NCBI RefSeq assembly: GCF_001265075.1
Contig: NZ_LFKO01000002.1
Location: 236,719 to 300,718, forward strand
Direction: 5' to 3'
From: Salinicoccus sp. YB14-2
GTDB lineage: Bacteria > Bacillota > Bacilli > Staphylococcales > Salinicoccaceae
DNA: 64,000 bases
Positions 34,486 to 42,548 of the stretch are shown piece after piece. Position 1 is the first letter of the stretch, and every line of letters starts with the position of its first letter. Below the pieces are notes generated by a model that was not told the origin of the DNA, did not search any database, and saw nothing but the letters and a program-made list of their open reading frames with translations. The position numbers and the translations under genes are program-made.

Positions 34486-36115
34486 AGGGAAAGTCGCAGC
34501 TTATATCAGAGTGAGTACGGTCGAACAAGCTGGTGAAGACAGGTATTCATTGAAATCACAGCTGGAAGCGATTCAAAAGCAGTGTGACATGGAAGGACTG
34601 ACTATTGTAGATACGTATGCTGACCGTGGCATCAGTGGCACATCCATGGATAAACGTCTGGAGTTACAACGGCTGTTGGAAGATGCGAAGACAGGTAAGT
34701 TTGATAAAGTATTCGTCCTTCGCATTTCAAGGATGGCTCGGAATACTAAAGACCTTTTACAGATTGTGGACGAACTTCAGAACTATAATGTGTCATTCAA
34801 ATCAATCAGTGAGAACTTCGAGGCCGAAACGAGTAGCGGTAAAATGATCGCACAAATTTTAGCGAGCTTTAGCGAGTACGAAGCCAATGTCATTCGTGAT
34901 AACACATCTGAAGGCTTGTTGCAGCGGGCGCATGCCGGCCTGTATTCGGGACCGATACCTCTGGGTTTTGATAAGACAGAACAAGCTAGTGAACCGATGT
35001 CCATTAACTCATATGAAGCCAGTATCGTCCAACAAATTTATGATATGTACGAAAAGAGCAACGGGTTTCGAGCCATCGCTAATACTCTGAATAAAGGAGG
35101 GCATCAGACGAAAAGGGGCAATCCGTTCAGTATCGCTGCAATCAAGGACATTCTGACTAATCCGCTATACAAAGGTTACGTCCGTTACCGCAACCATATC
35201 GACTGGAACAAGAAACGACGCCGCGGTAAGAACCCCAATCCCATCATTGTTAAAGGCCAACACGAAGCCATCATTACAGAAGATCAGTGGGAGCGTGTTA
35301 ATCTTCGGTTGAAGCAACGATCTAAGACACCGAAGGTGTTAGGAGATGGCAGCAACATTTTGACTGGTGTACTCCGTTGTCCAGAATGCGATGGGGCTAT
35401 GGCCGCATCAAACACGACCAATCGCTTAAAAAATGGAGAAAAGAAACGGATTCGTTATTACTCATGTGCACGGTTCCGATCTCAAGGTGCCACTGCCTGT
35501 CATGCGAACAGTGTCCGTGCAGATGATATTGAAGCCATGGTGGCCGATAATATGATGACACTGATTGATCAGCCAGACATCTTGAAGACAGTTATCGAGA
35601 CAGCCAATGAGCGCTTATCTCAACAGTATGAACGTCAAACTCTTCACCAGCCACGCCTCGAAAAGGAGATTGAGGAACTAGCCCTTAAAATCCACAACCT
35701 CTCAGAAATGATTCAAGTGGATGATAGTTTATCATCTATATTAGGGGATAAGATTAATGAATATCAAACACAACTGGAAGAGAAGAAAGTGAAACTCCAA
35801 CAGGGCGAAAGGGCGAAAAAGAAGGTTATCCCTTTAAAATATGGAGAAGACGAAATGCAGTTGGTACTGGAAAAAATACAGGAAGCGTTCGATAAAGGTA
35901 ATAAGATGGCGATCAAGCAACTGTACTTGAGCATCATACAGAAAATCACGTTCAAAAAGACAAAGCCACGTAAAATCGATTCCTTCACCATATACTTGAA
36001 ACCGGACATTGGTAGCACCTTACTGGATGGTTTAAATACAGACGAAGCCTCTACGGGGGCTTCGTCTTTTTCTATGCCCGAAACAGGTATCATCCTGCAT
36101 TATCCTAAAATATAA
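34472..36115 (+). CDS. ccrB: CcrB-like large serine recombinase
   Basis: A 547-residue recombinase. The start at 34,472 has AAGGAG upstream; the in-frame upstream extension lies inside ccrA. Catalytic Ser15 lies in A-A-Y-I-R-V-S, with Y-A-D-R-G-I-S-G-T-S and L-R-I-S-R-M-A-R-N. It then has the recombinase domain (GFRAIANTLNKGGH), zinc ribbon (C-P-E-C-D-G-A-M-A-A-S-N-T-T-N-R ... Y-Y-S-C) and coiled coil. The A-M-A-A-S-N-T-T-N segment is characteristic of CcrB. In SCC, CcrB with CcrA is needed for excision and integration. Confidence 0.94.
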   Translation: MNQNKGKVAAYIRVSTVEQAGEDRYSLKSQLEAIQKQCDMEGLTIVDTYADRGISGTSMDKRLELQRLLEDAKTGKFDKVFVLRISRMARNTKDLLQIVDELQNYNVSFKSISENFEAETSSGKMIAQILASFSEYEANVIRDNTSEGLLQRAHAGLYSGPIPLGFDKTEQASEPMSINSYEASIVQQIYDMYEKSNGFRAIANTLNKGGHQTKRGNPFSIAAIKDILTNPLYKGYVRYRNHIDWNKKRRRGKNPNPIIVKGQHEAIITEDQWERVNLRLKQRSKTPKVLGDGSNILTGVLRCPECDGAMAASNTTNRLKNGEKKRIRYYSCARFRSQGATACHANSVRADDIEAMVADNMMTLIDQPDILKTVIETANERLSQQYERQTLHQPRLEKEIEELALKIHNLSEMIQVDDSLSSILGDKINEYQTQLEEKKVKLQQGERAKKKVIPLKYGEDEMQLVLEKIQEAFDKGNKMAIKQLYLSIIQKITFKKTKPRKIDSFTIYLKPDIGSTLLDGLNTDEASTGASSFSMPETGIILHYPKI

Positions 36116-36158
36116 ATATATATTATTGAATTGAATATATTGAAAGGAGGCAATTCAC

Positions 36159-36458
36159 ATGCATCAGAAATTAAAACAGTATATCACTCGCCACTTAAAG
36201 AAATCGGAGGACGAGTATTTGTCGGAGTCCTTCGTACTACCCAGCACGGAAACGTTCCAGTCACCACAGTTCCAACGATTATTTGACGATCAGTCGCTCT
36301 CTCATCAGCTATACTATTCCACCACGGATGATGAGCCATTCTTCCCGTTCGAAGTTTATCAAGATGACACACTGATTGCGCTCGGCTATATGGAAGAAGA
36401 TAAACAGCATATCTTGTACTTGAAACATGACGATGAAATATTAGTTGAAGAACTTTAA
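36159..36458 (+). CDS. SAUGI-like uracil-DNA glycosylase inhibitor (DUF950)
   Basis: A 99-residue acidic protein behind AAAGGAGG. Its C-terminal half, PFEVYQDDTLIALGYMEED then LYLKHDDEI, aligns by pattern with the P-F-I-L-Y-Y-Q-K-Q-L-I-A-I-G-Y-I-D-E segment of staphylococcal SAUGI. That protein mimics DNA and blocks uracil-DNA glycosylase. It holds the standard SCC place right after ccrB. Inhibition would protect element DNA or the host strand during replication or transfer (family knowledge). The N-terminal half is diverged, so activity is not certain. Confidence 0.75.
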   Translation: MHQKLKQYITRHLKKSEDEYLSESFVLPSTETFQSPQFQRLFDDQSLSHQLYYSTTDDEPFFPFEVYQDDTLIALGYMEEDKQHILYLKHDDEILVEEL

Positions 36459-36495
36459 ATCCCAATTCACACATATAGTGAGTTGGGGTTTTTTA
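36459..36495 (+). terminator. Terminator after the SAUGI-like gene
   Basis: CCCAATTCAC pairs with GTGAGTTGGG across ACATATA and is followed by GTTTTTT. Confidence 0.8.
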
Positions 36496-36524
36496 TATGA
36501 AAAATAAAGAAAAGAGGCTTTGAT

Positions 36525-36977
36525 ATGACAGATATCCATCCAATACCTGTTATTAAAATTTATCAAAAACCATGCAGCACCGTGGAGTCACCTACCGATA
36601 CCATCAAATCACCGGAAGACGGTGTGGCAGCAGTGGCACCCCTCATCGCCCATACAGACCGAGAACACTTTGTAGTAGTTTGTTTGAACACTAAGAATAA
36701 GATCATGCATATGGAAATTGTCCATATCGGTTCCCTCAATTCATGTTTGACCCATCCCCGTGAAATTTTCAAAGGCGCACTGCTCATGAATTCAGCGTCG
36801 ATTTTATGTGTCCATAATCATCCGTCACAGATTATCACACCGTCCCAAGAAGACATTCAAATGACACAACGACTATCAGAAGCCGGACAATTGATTGGGA
36901 TTGAACTGCTCGATCATCTCATTATCAATGATAAAAATGAATACTACTCAATGAAAGAGTTCTCGCACATATCTTAA
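36525..36977 (+). CDS. RadC/JAB-domain protein of SCC type
   Basis: A 150-residue RadC-like MPN/JAB protein. It has the metal motif E-x(n)-H-x-H-P-S-x8-D in a form with N: V-H-N-H-P-S-Q-I-I-T-P-S-Q-E-D. Family length for stand-alone mobile-element RadC is about 150. Such genes are regular SCC cargo between ccrB and DUF960. The role is unclear; older annotations call it DNA repair. AAAGAGG precedes the start. Confidence 0.85.
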   Translation: MTDIHPIPVIKIYQKPCSTVESPTDTIKSPEDGVAAVAPLIAHTDREHFVVVCLNTKNKIMHMEIVHIGSLNSCLTHPREIFKGALLMNSASILCVHNHPSQIITPSQEDIQMTQRLSEAGQLIGIELLDHLIINDKNEYYSMKEFSHIS

Positions 36978-36992
36978 GGAGGTAGATGTCAC

Positions 36993-37079
36993 ATGCCATG
37001 GGTTCAAGTGGTTCAAATCTGTATTTTAGTCGCAAATGAAATCATTAAATACGCTGAGGAAAAAGATAGAAGGGGATAG
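36993..37079 (+). CDS. 28-residue hydrophobic small protein
   Basis: ATG at 36,993 follows AAGGAGG by about eight bases. The 28 codons encode M-P-W-V-Q-V-V-Q-I-C-I-L-V-A-N-E-I-I-K-Y then a charged tail EEKDRRG: an amphipathic or membrane-associated helix. It lies between the RadC-like and DUF960 genes and is too short for standard gene calling. Function unknown; size and charge pattern resemble small toxins or membrane peptides, which is only suggestive. Confidence 0.5.
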   Translation: MPWVQVVQICILVANEIIKYAEEKDRRG

Positions 37080-37128
37080 TTTTTCGCAATTTCGCCCTAT
37101 CTATCTCTGAGGGAGAGGTGATATCACC

Positions 37129-37437
37129 ATGCCATTACAAATGTATATGACTCAAACAATTGCTCAAGAATTGCCCGGTACGCTTCAGGCGAAGATCTGG
37201 GAGAAGACCTTGCGCAGGGCACACGTAGATAAAACGGATTATTTTCATATTTTTAATGTAAATATGCAGGCGGACACATGTCACATCACGCATACACAGG
37301 AAGCCCCTGTCTACCGAAGTACCGATGAAATTGAACTGAATAGCGACAAAAATTGCACCTATAAAATCTATGTCATCAGAGATGAAACACTGGAAGGAGA
37401 TGACATTTATACAATGCTGTTCGCTAATGAATATTAA
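37129..37437 (+). CDS. DUF960-family SCC protein
   Basis: A 102-residue soluble protein behind GGGAGAGGTG. The body QTIAQELPGTLQAKIWEKT then VDKTDYFHIFN follows the DUF960 layout (about 100 residues, L-P...L-W...DYLQVF). The ending IYVIRDE...MLFANEY is also typical. DUF960 is present next to ccr genes in most SCC elements; its function is unknown. The next gene begins immediately at its stop codon. Confidence 0.75.
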   Translation: MPLQMYMTQTIAQELPGTLQAKIWEKTLRRAHVDKTDYFHIFNVNMQADTCHITHTQEAPVYRSTDEIELNSDKNCTYKIYVIRDETLEGDDIYTMLFANEY

Positions 37438-37983
37438 ATGAAAGTAGGGATAATAATGACAAGTCCAGTGAAATCAACGATGCGTTCCGAAGCAGTCTTC
37501 AGTGAGGATAATAAGCACCGCCTCTTATTGAAAAAAGTGTGGAATGCAAAACAGCCGATGGCCACAGTAATCACTAAGTTCCCCAACTTTAGTGGTGTGG
37601 TAAAAGTTGACCTGACCTCCCAATTGATCGTAAATAACCTTTCAGACCTCTACGGAGGCGTATATCTTATGAACCTTTTCACCAATATTGAGATAAACAA
37701 AAATATGGAAGACGTAGAGGATCTAATCATAGAAGAGAGCGACAAGTATCTCCTTCAAGCTATAGAGGACAGTGAAGATGTAATCATCGCATGGGGGAGT
37801 ACTTCGTCCAAAATATTCACAGAGCGGATAAAGACCGTCAATCAAATGTTGGAAGCACATCCTGACAAAGTAAGAGTATTGCTGAATCCAAATACTAAAC
37901 AAATTAGTCATCCATTAAATCCAAAATCCCGATCTATCTGGATGGTAGAGAAGCTCGATGTTCGTAAGAAGGCAAAGGAATAA
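37438..37983 (+). CDS. DUF1643-family SCC protein
   Basis: A protein of 175-181 residues. Its features are the DUF1643 hallmarks: RSEAVFSEDNKHRLLLKKVW, S-D-L-Y-G-G-V-Y-L-M-N-L-F, V-I-I-A-W-G, and a closing HPLNPKSRSIW. ATG 37,456 with GTAGGGA in front may be the real start rather than the ATG abutting DUF960. The family occurs in SCC elements and phages. The fold resembles nucleotide-modifying or glycosylase-like enzymes, but no activity is established. Confidence 0.85.
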   Translation: MKVGIIMTSPVKSTMRSEAVFSEDNKHRLLLKKVWNAKQPMATVITKFPNFSGVVKVDLTSQLIVNNLSDLYGGVYLMNLFTNIEINKNMEDVEDLIIEESDKYLLQAIEDSEDVIIAWGSTSSKIFTERIKTVNQMLEAHPDKVRVLLNPNTKQISHPLNPKSRSIWMVEKLDVRKKAKE

Positions 37984-38027
37984 AGACGATATAACGGCAT
38001 TATTATATAGATAAAGGAGGAAGAATA

Positions 38028-38390
38028 ATGGGTTTGGATATGTACTTCTATCTCCAAAATAAAGAAAGTAAGGAAATCATTGAATATAGTTACTATAGAA
38101 AGTTTAATGCACTGCAGGGGTATTTCGTAAAACACTTTGACATTGAAAACTGCAGAAGGGTGCTTATCACAAAAGGTATCATTAAGAATTTATATACGCT
38201 TTTAAATGAAGTCAAATACTCACCTGAAAAAGCAGACCAACTTTTATCCACTTATCCAGGCCCGTTCTTTGGGTCATATGAATATGGCAAAATCTATCAT
38301 AACTATGTAAATGAAGCTGCTCGAGACATGTACCATGCACAATTCATCGATTTTAATAAGTATAAACTTTATTTCACCTCGAATTGGTAA
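38028..38390 (+). CDS. MGLDMY-type phage/element protein
   Basis: A 120-residue protein behind AAAGGAGG. It opens with M-G-L-D-M-Y-F-Y, the start typical of a phage-borne family sometimes mislabelled phosphoglycerate kinase, and has YYRKFNALQGYF, matching that family's W-R-K-x-N-x-I-H-x-W region. Function unknown. It ends at a bidirectional terminator facing the minus-strand nuclease-helicase gene. Confidence 0.65.
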   Translation: MGLDMYFYLQNKESKEIIEYSYYRKFNALQGYFVKHFDIENCRRVLITKGIIKNLYTLLNEVKYSPEKADQLLSTYPGPFFGSYEYGKIYHNYVNEAARDMYHAQFIDFNKYKLYFTSNW

Positions 38391-38398
38391 AAAGAGTG

Positions 38399-38439
38399 TT
38401 ATAGACTGGTTAGATAATTAATAACTAGCCAGTCTATAA
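38399..38439. terminator. Bidirectional terminator-like hairpin
   Basis: TTATAGACTGG (38,399-38,409) and CCAGTCTATAA (38,429-38,439) pair perfectly between two convergent genes. Confidence 0.7.
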
Positions 38440-38455
38440 TACATTTAATTGGATT

Positions 38456-39961
38456 TCATAACTTTAATTTTTTTGTAAATATACCTTGGATTTTTTTGTA
38501 TACATCTGGATTATCTATCACTATTACATGGAGATACTCTTTTGCTCTTGTGAGAGCTTGATATATGCCCTCTTTTTCCAAGTAAGGATAGTAATCTAAG
38601 TAATTTGAATCTAACTCACTATTCTCATTGTAATAAAAATGTTTATCTAATATAATAACTACCTTCTCATATTCTCTGCCAATAACCCCATGGACCTCCC
38701 TTGATTCTTCGTTAATTTTTGGTCTTTTTTTAACATTAGTTGTTCTTGTTATATATTCTGTTAGCTCGATACTTTCATAGCCATATATCTTAAGAAAATC
38801 AATATAGTCCACAGCTTGTTCATTCGTTTGAAAATACGTTACATCTATATTTTCATAAATATAATTTTCTTGATTATTAACATTTAACTTTAATAACCGT
38901 TCTATAAAAGCAATTAATTGCCTATTGCTTCTTATATTATTTTTTAAAGTATGAATTTCATAAGTATTATCAGCTATACGCTTTGAGAGTTCTTTATTAT
39001 TTTTATCATTTCTCGAAACTTGTTGTCGTTCATCATATGAAAAATAGATAAGTTTGTCCTCAAAATTTTCTTCTAGAAAAATAAGTTGGTGATCATACAA
39101 CCTTTGAGATTCGTCTATAAAAACTACATCAGCATCATTAATATACAGTTCAAAATTCTTTATAGGCTTAACATCAAAACCTATAATCGTAGACATTTCA
39201 TTAGACTCAGTTAAGTTTCCACAGAAAAGAATTAATACACTTTTACCTTCTTGATGATATTCTACTGCAAGATCAAAAAGCATCAAGGTTTTCCCAGTTC
39301 CTGCTTCACCATGAATAACAATCCTTTTATTTGAACTGCAGAGTATGCTCCTTTTTATATCTCCTTGACTTTGCGTTAGGTAGTATTCATGGTTAGCAAA
39401 TGCAACTGTCTCAGTATAAGGTGAAATTATAAAATCACTTGTGTTAACCTCTTCCATTTCATTTTGTCTAATATAGTCATCTTCTATACTAGCGATAAAA
39501 TCTTCGAATGTTGCTTCAATCAACTCATTACTATCTGATAACTGGTAAATCTTTTTAAATTCATCAATATATACATAGGAAATAATTTTTTTGTCTAGGA
39601 TACTAAGCACAAATTTATGTCTTCTTAATTGATCTTCTACGCCTTCCCAGCCCTTTTTAGGTAATCTATCTTTTAATTCAATATTAAGTATAGAACGTTT
39701 GCTAAATCTTAATAAATCAAATTGTTCATCAATTTTTTTTTCAATTTTATAACCTAAAAAATAGCCCGATTTTTGTACGATAGACATTTGTTCTTTTACT
39801 ATTTGTACTAAGTTGTACAGGTTGGTATTTTCCTTAGTAATAGAAGCATCGCCTGATCTAAAATATCGATAATCTGATAATTTATTAAATGATTCTATTA
39901 ATTCATCCTCATCTTGCTCATAAATAGATGCATAATAATCTAGGTTAAATATTAACTTCAT
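38456..39961 (-). CDS. Predicted nuclease-helicase (PD-(D/E)xK-like plus SF1 ATPase, DUF2075-like)
   Basis: A 501-residue protein. Residues about 65-140 include F-D-L-L-R-F...I-L-N-I-E-L-K, a plausible D...ExK nuclease core. The ATPase starts with H-G-E-A-G-T-G-K-T (Walker A, about residue 220), then DADVVFIDESQRL (Walker B, DE-Q), SYDERQQ, L-K-N-N-I-R-S-N, H-G-V-I-G-R-E-Y-E-K and Y-Q-A-L-T-R-A-K, all SF1 helicase motifs. It stands next to and divergent from hsdRMS. Single-gene nuclease-helicase fusions are frequent in phage defence (inference). The nuclease motif is weaker than the ATPase call. Confidence 0.72.
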   Translation of the reverse strand: MKLIFNLDYYASIYEQDEDELIESFNKLSDYRYFRSGDASITKENTNLYNLVQIVKEQMSIVQKSGYFLGYKIEKKIDEQFDLLRFSKRSILNIELKDRLPKKGWEGVEDQLRRHKFVLSILDKKIISYVYIDEFKKIYQLSDSNELIEATFEDFIASIEDDYIRQNEMEEVNTSDFIISPYTETVAFANHEYYLTQSQGDIKRSILCSSNKRIVIHGEAGTGKTLMLFDLAVEYHQEGKSVLILFCGNLTESNEMSTIIGFDVKPIKNFELYINDADVVFIDESQRLYDHQLIFLEENFEDKLIYFSYDERQQVSRNDKNNKELSKRIADNTYEIHTLKNNIRSNRQLIAFIERLLKLNVNNQENYIYENIDVTYFQTNEQAVDYIDFLKIYGYESIELTEYITRTTNVKKRPKINEESREVHGVIGREYEKVVIILDKHFYYNENSELDSNYLDYYPYLEKEGIYQALTRAKEYLHVIVIDNPDVYKKIQGIFTKKLKL

Positions 39962-40169
39962 AATTTACCTCCATAATAGTATTAAAAGTGATTGGTATGA
40001 CACATAATTCCTTTCAAATATAAAATAAAGTAACAATTCAACGAAACGCTGTATGGATAATTATGGCACAGATTTCAGACCTTTCTAATTATTACACACT
40101 ATATTAGAATAGAAGTAAATAGAGTATTTTTCCGGCCAAAAACAGTATTCAGATGAAAAGAGGGATACA

Positions 40170-42536
40170 ATGAAATCAAAAAAACAAATGACTGAGGAAG
40201 ATATTAAAAATAAATATATTACTCCTGCGATTTCTAAAAGTGGATGGGATGTCCAATCAGATAAAGTTTTTTTTGAACACAGTTTCACAGATGGTCGTGT
40301 AATCGTCCGAGGTTCACTCACTACAAGAGCAAGAGGAAAGCGTGCCGATTACCTTTTAATGTATAAGAAAAACAATCCCATTGCTATTATAGAAGCAAAA
40401 GATAACAAACATTCTATTGGATCGGGTATTCAACAGGCAATAGATTACGCCGAAATTCAAAATGTTCCTTTCGCATATAGTTCAAATGGTGACGGCTTCC
40501 TTGAACATGACATGATGACAGGGATGGAGAGAGAACTTTCAATGGATGAATTCCCTACACGGGAAGAACTCTGGGAAAGATTCAAAAATACTAAAAATCT
40601 CAATGAAGAACAAATTGAAATGATCAATCAACCATACTATTACCAATTAAATGAAAAAACACCGCGGTATTACCAACGAGTAGCAATTAACAAAGCGGTG
40701 GATGCGGTGGCTCGTGAACAGAATCGAATTCTTTTAGTGATGGCGACAGGCACAGGCAAGACATACACCGCATTTCAAATTATTCATCGATTATGGGAAG
40801 CGGGCAAAAAGAAAAAAGTACTTTTTCTTGCCGATAGAAACATACTTATTGATCAAACCATGACAAATGATTTTAAACCATTTGAAAAAGTCATGACAAA
40901 AGTTGAAAATCGTGTGTTGGATAGCTCATATGAGATTTATATGGCCTTATATCATCAATTGGCTGGCGATGAAGGCTACGAGCCTTTTCGCCAATTTAAA
41001 CGTGACTTCTTTGATTTAATAATCATAGATGAAGCTCACAGAGGTTCAGCGAGGGAAGAGAGTGCTTGGAGAAAGATACTAGACTATTTTAGCTTGGAAG
41101 GTACTACCCATATTGGACTTACAGCCACTCCTGTAGAAACTAAGGAAGCTTCCAGCACAGGATATTTTGGAGAGCCTCTCTATACTTATAGCTTGAAGCA
41201 GGGCATTGATGATGGGTTCCTCGCCCCCTACAAAGTTATACGTGTCGGCTTAGATGTTGACTACGAGGGATATAGACCCGAAAAAGACAAGAAAGATATG
41301 TATGGTAACCTAATCGAAGACCGGGAATATAATTCCAAAGACTTTGATAAAACGATGATTATTGATGATCGAACCAGAGAAGTAGCAAAACGTATTACCG
41401 AGTTTTTAAAGAAGACAGATCGTTTTGCAAAAACGATTGTATTTTGTAGAGATATCGATCATGCTACTCGCATGAGAGAAGCACTTGTAAGAGAAAATCA
41501 AGATATGGTGGCTGAAAATCATCGTTACATCATGAAAATAACTGGTGATGATAACGAAGGAAAAGCACAGTTAGATAACTTTACTGACCGGGAAAGCAAA
41601 TACCCGACTATAGTAACAACCTCAAAATTATTGACTACCGGTGTTGATGTAAAGACCTGTAAGCTCATCGTATTAGATTCAAATATTAACTCGATGACAG
41701 AGTTTAAGCAAATCATCGGGCGCGGTACACGACTAGATCCCGAACATGGTAAAGAGTATTTTACAATCATGGACTTCCGGAACGCCAGTCGGCTCTTCGC
41801 AGACCCTGCCTTTGATGGTATTCCTGAAGCAGTAACAGATGTTCCACCCGGTGGAGAAGTGGAAGAACCGGGCACTGAAGGGACTCCTCCCATTACAGGA
41901 GGTGGAGGAGCCGGTGGAGGTAGAGATGACGACACTGATGACATACCAACCGATGACGACAAAGTCAAAAAATACAGAGTGAATGATGTAAATGTACGGG
42001 TTTTAAACGAACGGGTTCAATACTATGATAAAAATGGTCAATTGGTAACGGAAAAGCTAAAAACTTATACCAAAAAGAATATATTGAAAGAGTATGCCAC
42101 CCTTGACCAATTCTTAAAAAAATGGAAGTCGGAAGATAAAAAAGAAACCATTACGCAAGAACTCGCTGAAAATGGTGTGCTCCTTGATGCACTTCGAGAG
42201 GAACACGAGCATTTGAAAGATCTTGATGACTTTGATTTAATCTGCCACTTAGCTTTCGATCAACCAGCATTAACAAAAGCTGAACGTGTGAACAATGTAA
42301 AGAAGCGGGGTTATATTCATCGATATCAAGACATAGCCAGAGAAGTGCTTGAAATTCTCCTTGAAAAATATAAAGATTCGGGAATAGAAGAAATTGAGGG
42401 CACAAAAGTGTTGCAATTAAGGGAGTTCGAAAAGTTTGGAAATGAATTCAAGATTGTAAAAGCTTTTGGAGGAAAAGAGAAGTACCTACAGGCAGTAAAA
42501 CAGTTGCAGGATGAAATTTATTCCATAAATGACTAA
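40170..42536 (+). CDS. hsdR: Type I restriction endonuclease subunit R
   Basis: A 788-residue HsdR of the EcoEI-like class. The N-terminal nuclease has D-Y-L-L...I-A-I-I-E-A-K (about residues 57-74). The SF2 translocase motifs are A-T-G-T-G-K-T, D-E-A-H-R-G, T-A-T-P and Q-I-I-G-R-G-T-R. A glycine/aspartate-rich linker (about 565-595) leads to the C-terminal domain that docks on the methylase. It is first in a complete R-M-S operon; hsdM follows after 12 bases. GAGGG precedes the start. It cleaves DNA unmodified at the HsdS target after ATP-driven translocation. Confidence 0.95.
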   Translation: MKSKKQMTEEDIKNKYITPAISKSGWDVQSDKVFFEHSFTDGRVIVRGSLTTRARGKRADYLLMYKKNNPIAIIEAKDNKHSIGSGIQQAIDYAEIQNVPFAYSSNGDGFLEHDMMTGMERELSMDEFPTREELWERFKNTKNLNEEQIEMINQPYYYQLNEKTPRYYQRVAINKAVDAVAREQNRILLVMATGTGKTYTAFQIIHRLWEAGKKKKVLFLADRNILIDQTMTNDFKPFEKVMTKVENRVLDSSYEIYMALYHQLAGDEGYEPFRQFKRDFFDLIIIDEAHRGSAREESAWRKILDYFSLEGTTHIGLTATPVETKEASSTGYFGEPLYTYSLKQGIDDGFLAPYKVIRVGLDVDYEGYRPEKDKKDMYGNLIEDREYNSKDFDKTMIIDDRTREVAKRITEFLKKTDRFAKTIVFCRDIDHATRMREALVRENQDMVAENHRYIMKITGDDNEGKAQLDNFTDRESKYPTIVTTSKLLTTGVDVKTCKLIVLDSNINSMTEFKQIIGRGTRLDPEHGKEYFTIMDFRNASRLFADPAFDGIPEAVTDVPPGGEVEEPGTEGTPPITGGGGAGGGRDDDTDDIPTDDDKVKKYRVNDVNVRVLNERVQYYDKNGQLVTEKLKTYTKKNILKEYATLDQFLKKWKSEDKKETITQELAENGVLLDALREEHEHLKDLDDFDLICHLAFDQPALTKAERVNNVKKRGYIHRYQDIAREVLEILLEKYKDSGIEEIEGTKVLQLREFEKFGNEFKIVKAFGGKEKYLQAVKQLQDEIYSIND

Positions 42537-42548
42537 GGAGCAAGAAAA

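Noticed and set aside
41525..41968. A 147-codon minus-strand frame rich in Ser, Pro and Gly
   Set aside because: It is the complement of the glycine/aspartate-rich linker of hsdR; no ribosome site and no sensible protein.
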